Shown here: piece after piece, positions 58,865 to 64,000 of the stretch | Layout: each line of letters starts with the position of its first letter | How positions within the stretch are numbered: the first letter of the stretch is position 1 | Source: Streptomyces lasiicapitis | GTDB taxonomy: Bacteria; Actinomycetota; Actinomycetes; Streptomycetales; Streptomycetaceae | Assembly: GCF_014646335.1 (NCBI RefSeq) | Contig: NZ_BMNG01000010.1 | Span: forward strand, 1 to 64,000 | DNA length: 64,000 bases | Reading direction: 5' to 3' | Notes under the pieces: model-generated | What the model saw: the letters and a program-made list of their open reading frames with translations, nothing else | What the model was told of the DNA's origin: nothing | Database searches by the model: none | Program-made: the position numbers and the translations under genes

Positions 58865-59938
58865 ATGAGTCCGCTACGCGTGAGTGTGCTGGCCTATCCC
58901 GGCTGCTTCGCGTCGGAGGTGTTCGGGATCCTCGACCTGCTCACCATGGCCACGCATGTCGCCGCGGCGCAGGGGGCGGTCGGGCCGTCGTACGAAGTGT
59001 CAGTCGTCTCGCCCAGGCGGCGGGTGACCGCGTCGGGTGGGGCGGGCATCGACGTCTCGGCGATGCGGCCGGCGGACGTGCTCGTCGTGCCCGGGTTCGA
59101 GATCTCGCCCGCGCTCGACCCCGAGGCGGCACTCGCGGACCTGGGGCCGGAAGTGGCCGCCGTTCGGTCGCAGGCGGCTGCGGGGGCCGCGGTCGTGTCG
59201 ATCTGCGTCGGGGCATTCCTCGTCGCCGAAGCCGGTCTGCTCGGCGGGCGGGAGGCGACGACGTCGTGGTTGTACGCGGATCGGTTCGCGAAGCGGTACG
59301 CCGACGTGTGCGTGCGCGCGGAGGAGTTGGTCGTGACCGACCGGGGGGTGACGACCACCGCGGCCTTCAGCGCGATGTACGACTTCGCGCTGCGGTTCAT
59401 CCGCGAGCACGACGGGGCTCGCGTCGCCCGCAGCACCGCGCGCATCGCGCTGCTCGACGACGCGCGGTCCACGCAGGCCGTGTACGTCGACGTCGCGCTC
59501 CTGCCCACGGTGGGCAAAGGCTTCTCCCGCGGCGTGAAGCGGTGGCTCGACCAGAACCTCGGGGCGCGGTACGACCTGCCCGCCCTCGCCAAGGAGTTCG
59601 GTGTCAGCACTAGGACCATGCTGCGCCGCTTCGGCGACGAAGCCGGTGAGACGCCGCTCGCCTACCTGCACGCCGCCCGGGTGCGCCGGGCCCGACACCT
59701 CCTGGAGACCACCGACAGGACCGTCGCGAGCATCGCCGCCGACGTGGGGTATCGCGATCCGGGGTCGTTCGGCGGAGTCTTCGCCAGACATACGGGTCAG
59801 CAGCCGAGCGTGTACCGGGCGACGTTCCGGCGGCGCGACGGCCCTCGCGGGCGGGCGCCGGAGGCCGCGCGCGTGCTCACTTCAGGAAGTCCGAGCAGAC
59901 GTTGGACTTCGACCGGCCGCTCTGCGGACGCAGGGTGA
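58865..59938 (+). CDS. GlxA-family AraC-type regulator
   Basis: A 357-residue regulator: a DJ-1/PfpI-like domain (about 1-190; the Cys of SICVGAFLVAEAGLL at the elbow) and AraC double helix-turn-helix (about 230-320; YDLPALAKEFGVSTRTMLRRF and VASIAADVGYRDPGSFGGVF). ATG 58865 follows GGAAGG. Its last 62 bases overlap the convergent lipoprotein gene, and the matching residues (after about 315) are outside the fold. It presumably controls the divergent dienelactone hydrolase gene. Confidence 0.9.
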   Translation: MSPLRVSVLAYPGCFASEVFGILDLLTMATHVAAAQGAVGPSYEVSVVSPRRRVTASGGAGIDVSAMRPADVLVVPGFEISPALDPEAALADLGPEVAAVRSQAAAGAAVVSICVGAFLVAEAGLLGGREATTSWLYADRFAKRYADVCVRAEELVVTDRGVTTTAAFSAMYDFALRFIREHDGARVARSTARIALLDDARSTQAVYVDVALLPTVGKGFSRGVKRWLDQNLGARYDLPALAKEFGVSTRTMLRRFGDEAGETPLAYLHAARVRRARHLLETTDRTVASIAADVGYRDPGSFGGVFARHTGQQPSVYRATFRRRDGPRGRAPEAARVLTSGSPSRRWTSTGRSADAG

Positions 59939-60407
59939 CGCGGATGTCGTCGGCCCGTGTCGTGCCCTTGTCGTCGGCGACGGCGCGGGCCCGCGCGATG
60001 CTGCACACGAGCTGGCCCATCAGGTTCCGGTCGTCCACGGCCGAGTGGGAGAGATCAGCCATCGGTACGTGGACGGTGACCGCGTTCCCGGCGACCGTGG
60101 CCCTGTACTGGGCGCCGGTCCCCAGCATGGTGGTGAGCCCGGAAGCGCGTTCCGCGTCCGTCGGGCCGGAGCCGAGGAGTTTGATGACGCCGTTGGGGTC
60201 GGTGACCTTGTACGCCGGGATCTCGGGGCGCGAGACCCCTTCCAGGCGTCCCGTCTGGGACACGAAGTACAGGCGCAGCCCCTTGGTGAGCCCTCCGGCG
60301 GCCTCGCCTCCGTCCAGGACACCGGTGGGGCGCACCCCGCAGCCGGCGAGCAGCACGACGGCCACACCGGAGAGCGCGGCGGTGATGGCCATGCGGGCGG
60401 CCTTCAT
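59877..60407 (-). CDS. Lipoprotein, GerMN-like, of the two-component operon
   Basis: A 176-residue lipoprotein: a lipobox ending LLAGC with Cys23 and a C-terminal segment LYFVSQTGRLEGVSRP recalling GerMN domains. The start overlaps the histidine kinase stop (4 bp), so it is the third gene of the RR-HK-lipoprotein operon and may modulate the kinase or the periplasmic signal, by analogy with CseA. Confidence 0.82.
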   Translation of the reverse strand: MKAARMAITAALSGVAVVLLAGCGVRPTGVLDGGEAAGGLTKGLRLYFVSQTGRLEGVSRPEIPAYKVTDPNGVIKLLGSGPTDAERASGLTTMLGTGAQYRATVAGNAVTVHVPMADLSHSAVDDRNLMGQLVCSIARARAVADDKGTTRADDIRVTLRPQSGRSKSNVCSDFLK

Positions 60408-61921
60408 CTGTCCTCCTCCTCACGGACGCGTCGCCACGGCAGACGCAGCGTGAACACCGCTCCGCCGTCAGGCCTGTTGGCCGCGTCGATGGCGCCGCCG
60501 TGCAGGCGGGCGTTCTCCAGCGCGATGGCGGTGCCGAGGCCGCTTCCCTCGGAGCGGGTGCGCGCGGTGTCGGCCTTGTAGAAGCGGTCGAAGACGTGGG
60601 TGAGGGTCTCGGGCGGCAGTCCGGGGCCGCGGTCGGCGACCTCGACGGTGAGCCAGTCGCCCGCCGGATCGGTGGCCAGGGTGACCGTCACGGGTTCGGC
60701 TCCGTGGCGCAGCGCGTTGCCTACGAGATTGGCGACGATCACGTCGACGCGCCGCCGGTCGACCAACGCCCTTATGCCCTGCGGCAGTTCGGCCTGGACC
60801 CGGTCGGTCAGGGCACGCAGGGACAGCGTCGCGCGGACGGCTTCGGCGAGGTCGGTGCCGGTCAGGTTGAGGCGGGCCGCTCCCGAGTCGAAGCGCGACA
60901 TCTCCATCAGGTCGTCCACGAGACGGGTGAGTCTTGCGGTCTCCTCGCTGACCGTGCGGGCGGCGTGGGCGGCGTCCGGCGGCAGCGTCTCCGCGTCCTC
61001 GTCGAGGACGGTGGCGACCATCGTCATCGCGGCGAGCGGGGTGCGCAGTTCGTGCGAGACGTCGGCGACGAAGCGCTTGGCCCGCAGGTCCTGTTCGCGC
61101 AGCTCGGCGACGGAGGACTCCAGGGCGCCGGCCGTCTTGTTGAAGTCCCGTGCGAGGTCGGCGAGTTCGTCGCGTCCCCGTACCCGCACCCGGGACGTGA
61201 GGTCACCGGCGGCGTGCCGTCGGGTGGCCCGCCCCAGTTCGCGTACGGGACGCAGCACCGTACCGGCGGCGAGGAGCGCGAGGACGGCGGCGAGCAGCAC
61301 CACCGGCACGATGCCGTCGCGCACGGCGTCGAGGACGCCCGCCGTGTCGTCGCGCTCCGCCCGCAGTGAGGTGATGGCGAAGACGTCGAGGCCGGACAGC
61401 GTCGTGGAGTCGAAGGTGACGGGGGTGCCCACGACCAGGTAGGGGCTGCCGTGCCAGTCGACGCGCTGGAAGCTCATGCGGTTGCGGGTGCGGACCGCCT
61501 CGCGCAGGGAGGGTGTGATGCGCGTGCGGTCGGCGGAGGCGTCGGACGACGCCTTGAGGGAGCGGTACTGGGTGACGACGACGGCGTCGTCGCCGAGCCC
61601 GTCGGCGATGCCGGCCGCGAAGCGGGTGAGGGACACCTCGTCGGCCGGGACGTCGAAGTCGGCGGCGGCCTGTTCGACGCGGTTGCGTACGTCGGTGAGG
61701 ACCGCGTCCTGTTTGCGTTCCAGGACGGCGGTGCGCGATTCGCGGTAGGCGAGCGCGGTCGCGGTGACCGCGCTGACCAGGGCGACGAGCACGAAGGCGA
61801 CGACGAGCCGGGTGCGCAGGCCGCCGAGCCGTCGCAGGGCGCGCATGCGGGGGCGGCGCTCGTGCGGACGATCCGGACGCCCCGGACGGGCCCGGCGCAG
61901 CCGGGGACGGCGCACGCTCAC
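60404..61921 (-). CDS. Sensor histidine kinase
   Basis: A protein of about 505 residues: two membrane helices (about 36-56 and 190-215) with an extracellular sensor between, a HAMP linker (TVLRPVRELGRATRRHAAGD), HisKA with the phospho-acceptor His in FVADVSHELRTPL and HATPase with N, DRGPGL (G1) and GSGLGTAIA (G2). Start uncertain: GTG 61921 overlaps the regulator stop as GTGA and implies coupling; ATG 61846 would drop 25 basic residues. Confidence 0.92.
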   Translation of the reverse strand: MSVRRPRLRRARPGRPDRPHERRPRMRALRRLGGLRTRLVVAFVLVALVSAVTATALAYRESRTAVLERKQDAVLTDVRNRVEQAAADFDVPADEVSLTRFAAGIADGLGDDAVVVTQYRSLKASSDASADRTRITPSLREAVRTRNRMSFQRVDWHGSPYLVVGTPVTFDSTTLSGLDVFAITSLRAERDDTAGVLDAVRDGIVPVVLLAAVLALLAAGTVLRPVRELGRATRRHAAGDLTSRVRVRGRDELADLARDFNKTAGALESSVAELREQDLRAKRFVADVSHELRTPLAAMTMVATVLDEDAETLPPDAAHAARTVSEETARLTRLVDDLMEMSRFDSGAARLNLTGTDLAEAVRATLSLRALTDRVQAELPQGIRALVDRRRVDVIVANLVGNALRHGAEPVTVTLATDPAGDWLTVEVADRGPGLPPETLTHVFDRFYKADTARTRSEGSGLGTAIALENARLHGGAIDAANRPDGGAVFTLRLPWRRVREEEDR

Positions 61922-62604
61922 ACCGGCCCGAAGCGGTAGCCGAAGCCCCGCACCGTCTGTATGTAGCGCGGCCGCGCGGGTATGTCCTCGATCTTGGCGC
62001 GGAGCCTGCCGACCGCCGCGTCCACCAGGCGCGAGTCCCCGAGGAAGCCGTGTTCCCACACGGACTGCAGCAGTTGCTCGCGGCTGAAGACGTGCGCGGG
62101 CGAGGCCGAGAGTTCGAGCAGGAGGCGCAGTTCGGTGGGCGGCAGCGCGATCTGCGTGCCGCGTTTGGCGACGGTGAGTCCGGCGCGGTCGATGACCAGG
62201 CCCGCGTGGTCCTCGCCCCGGGCCGACTGGGCGGGTTCGGCCCGCCGCAGCGCCGCCCGGATCCTGGCTTCCAGGACGGGGGCGGTCACCGGCTTGACCA
62301 CGTAGTCGTCGGCGCCCGCCTCCAGGCCCCGCACGATGTCGCTGTCGTCGCCGCGCGCGGTGAGCATGATGACGGGCACGGTGGAGCCGGTGGCGCGCAG
62401 GCGGCGGCAGACGTCGAAGCCGTCGATGCCGGGCAGCATCAGGTCGAGCACGGCGATTTCGACGGCCGAGTCCGGGTCGGACAGGAGAGCGAGGGCGTGC
62501 TCACCGGTGCCGGCCGTGTCGACGTCGTAGCCGTGCCTGCGCAGCACCAGCTCCATGCCGTCGCGCACGGACACGTCGTCCTCGATCAGCAGTACATGGG
62601 CCAT
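61918..62604 (-). CDS. OmpR-family response regulator
   Basis: A 228-residue regulator: receiver domain with phospho-acceptor Asp in VLDLMLPG, Thr in IMLTARGDD and Lys in VVKPV, then a winged-helix DNA-binding domain (LPPTELRLLLELSASP, FSREQLLQSVWEHGF, TVRGFGYRFGPV). Followed with 4-bp overlap by its kinase. Divergent from the lipoprotein/adaptor operon at 62738, which is a likely target. Confidence 0.95.
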   Translation of the reverse strand: MAHVLLIEDDVSVRDGMELVLRRHGYDVDTAGTGEHALALLSDPDSAVEIAVLDLMLPGIDGFDVCRRLRATGSTVPVIMLTARGDDSDIVRGLEAGADDYVVKPVTAPVLEARIRAALRRAEPAQSARGEDHAGLVIDRAGLTVAKRGTQIALPPTELRLLLELSASPAHVFSREQLLQSVWEHGFLGDSRLVDAAVGRLRAKIEDIPARPRYIQTVRGFGYRFGPV

Positions 62605-62737
62605 GGGGCCGATTATGCGCGACGGTTTGCCCTGCTCAGGCCGGGTGAAGGCGGCCGCTACCACGTTCTCGCGCATTGTTACGTGCTCATCATGCGGCCA
62701 TGCAGCGGTCACCATGTACGGGCCCCACGGTGATCGC

Positions 62738-63400
62738 ATGAACATCCACACCACTTCCCGCGGCACCGCCCGGCTCCGCCTCACCGCGGCCGTCGCCGCT
62801 CCCCTGCTCCTCCTCTGCGTCGCCTGCGGCGGCGGGGACGACAACGCCTCGGACGGCAAGGGCGAGGTCGCCTCCGCGCCCGACGAGCCGACCACGGGCG
62901 AGGGGTCCGGCAAGGACAAGGGCGAGGACAAGGACTCCTCGAAGCCCGCCGCCGAGGGCAAGAGCGCGTTCTACGACGCGCAGGTGAAGTACGTCCGCTG
63001 CATGCGGACCAAGGCCGGAGTGAAGGACTTCCCCGACCCCAAGCTGAGCGGCTATCTGAACTGGCCGGAGATCGACAAGGTCGTCGACCCGAAGAACGGC
63101 GGCGTCGAGTACAAGGGCGGCAAGGACGGCGTCTGCGTCCCGGAGCTGCAGCGGGCGATGAACCTGGAGCCGAAGCGCGACGCACAGAAGGACTACGAGT
63201 CGATGCTCGCGCACGCCAAGTGCATGCGCGACAAAGGCGTTTCCAAATTCACCAACCCCACCATGTCCGGCGGCAAAGTCCTGCCCGGCGGCGACCCCAG
63301 CCCCGGGAACCCGGCGCTCGACCCGAACTCACCCGCGTACAAGCAGGCCCGCGAGGCCTGCAAGGGCAAGCTGCTCGAGGGCCTGGACGGGATGCAGTAG
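62738..63400 (+). CDS. Lipoprotein with Asp/Lys-rich spacer
   Basis: A 220-residue lipoprotein: basic N-terminus, hydrophobic core and lipobox around Cys30 (LLCVAC). A low-complexity acidic/basic spacer (34-75) is followed by a domain with two repeated Cys-Met elements (VRCMRTKAGVKDFPDP and AKCMRDKGVSKFTNP), perhaps a heme- or metal-type duplication or just a structural repeat. Function unknown. It ends directly before the next ATG (TAGATG), so the two are one operon. Confidence 0.82.
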   Translation: MNIHTTSRGTARLRLTAAVAAPLLLLCVACGGGDDNASDGKGEVASAPDEPTTGEGSGKDKGEDKDSSKPAAEGKSAFYDAQVKYVRCMRTKAGVKDFPDPKLSGYLNWPEIDKVVDPKNGGVEYKGGKDGVCVPELQRAMNLEPKRDAQKDYESMLAHAKCMRDKGVSKFTNPTMSGGKVLPGGDPSPGNPALDPNSPAYKQAREACKGKLLEGLDGMQ

Positions 63401-64000
63401 ATGAGGCGGCGTACATGTTTCCTCGTCGGCGGTGCCGCGGCGGCCGTCACCGCGCTGGGCGCGGGGGCGCTGACGTACGGCGGTGGCGGCGAGGACGAGG
63501 GCGGCCGCGGTGACCTGCCGCCCGCGACCGTCGCGATCACCCGGGCCGATCTCGCGCAGTCCAAGACGGTCGACGGGAAGCTCGATTTCGCGCAGCGCCG
63601 CGCGGTGAAGTCGGCGGTCGCGGGCACGGTGACGGTCGCGGCCCGCAAGGGCGCCACCGTCACGCGCGGTCAGGCGCTGTACGAGCTGGACGACAAGCCG
63701 GTCACGCTGCTGTACGGGCCGGTGCCCGCGTTCCGCGAGATGAAGGTGGGCGCCCGCGGCAGCGACGTACTGGAGCTGGAGCGCAATCTCGTCGCGCTCG
63801 GCTACGGCAGAGCGCTGTACGTCGACCCGCGCTTCGACAAGGCGACGGAGGCCGCCGTCAAGCAGTGGCAGAGGTCCCTGAACCGCACGCCGACCGGCAG
63901 GGTCGGCCAGGGGCACGTCGTCTTCCAGCCCGAGCAGATCACCGTCGTACGCGCGGACGCCACGCTCGCCGATCAAGTGGGCCCGGACACGGCCGTCCTC
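63401..64000 (+). CDS. Peptidoglycan-binding / efflux adaptor protein (partial, runs off window)
   Basis: The first 200 residues of a longer protein, cut by the window edge. A single N-terminal hydrophobic segment (FLVGGAAAAVTALGAGALTYG) anchors or exports it. A biotinyl-lipoyl-like piece (KSAVAGTVTVAARKGATVTRG) resembles HlyD/MacA-type adaptors, and a peptidoglycan-binding_1 domain follows (GSDVLELERNLVALGYG, FDKATEAAVKQWQRSL). Such adaptors precede MacB-type ABC transporters in Streptomyces, so ATPase and permease genes probably follow outside the window. Confidence 0.85.
   Translation, partial: MRRRTCFLVGGAAAAVTALGAGALTYGGGGEDEGGRGDLPPATVAITRADLAQSKTVDGKLDFAQRRAVKSAVAGTVTVAARKGATVTRGQALYELDDKPVTLLYGPVPAFREMKVGARGSDVLELERNLVALGYGRALYVDPRFDKATEAAVKQWQRSLNRTPTGRVGQGHVVFQPEQITVVRADATLADQVGPDTAVL

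Overview
The window is very GC-rich DNA with actinomycete gene structure: GC-biased third codon positions, many GTG starts, and one rare TTA codon in a pathway regulator. Gene families such as SARP, a gamma-butyrolactone-receptor-like TetR, class III lanthipeptide synthetase, GlxA/AraC, DUF4360 and peptidase inhibitor I36 point to Streptomyces or a close relative, in an accessory (chromosome-arm-like) region. No rRNA, tRNA, CRISPR array or intact insertion sequence was recognised. Calls rest on reading the sequence and on remembered family motifs; no database search was run.

Region 1 (about 1-8500) is a hormone-type regulatory locus: a SARP activator, a cytochrome P450, a butyrolactone-receptor-like TetR and, divergently, an acyl-CoA oxidase. 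P450, receptor and acyl-CoA oxidase together match the avenolide (butenolide autoregulator) locus cyp17-avaR1-aco of S. avermitilis. Three promoters here (SARP, receptor, oxidase) each carry an AACCG...-type box between -35 and -10, suggesting that one receptor controls all three. The SARP has a TTA codon, so it is probably also bldA-dependent. The locus is full of low-complexity DNA, including Ala/Pro/Thr-rich N-terminal extensions on the P450 and the oxidase.

Region 2 (about 8500-20300) is a mosaic: a decayed MerR-PP2C fusion gene, PlsC-like acyltransferase, cold-shock protein, Nudix hydrolase, then regulator/enzyme pairs (SDR/LysR, WYL regulator and esterase, TetR/amidase with a clear operator, SnoaL/NmrA).

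Region 3 (20324-25204) is a compact class III lanthipeptide cluster: a RamC/LabKC-type synthetase, a 47-residue precursor peptide, one ABC exporter and a terminator. The precursor joins a labyrinthopeptin-like first ring (SxxSxxxCC) to a SapB-like second ring (SSLSITC) and has four cysteines. This is the best candidate for an undescribed natural product in the window.

Region 4 (25300-38800) holds secreted and regulatory functions: an I36 inhibitor, a 1,901-residue multidomain protein of unknown function, an MBL-fold hydrolase with a divergent GlxA regulator, SDR, an AraC regulator translationally coupled to a secreted SxxK serine hydrolase, and a lectin-like beta-propeller.

Region 5 (38350-64000) contains a MarR regulator divergent from an enolase across six 13-bp repeats, DUF4360 and TolB-like secreted proteins, a metzincin-like protease with duplicated N-terminal domains, a KimA-like potassium transporter, several regulator/enzyme pairs with conspicuous operators, and at the right edge a response regulator-histidine kinase-lipoprotein operon divergent from a lipoprotein/efflux-adaptor operon that runs off the window.
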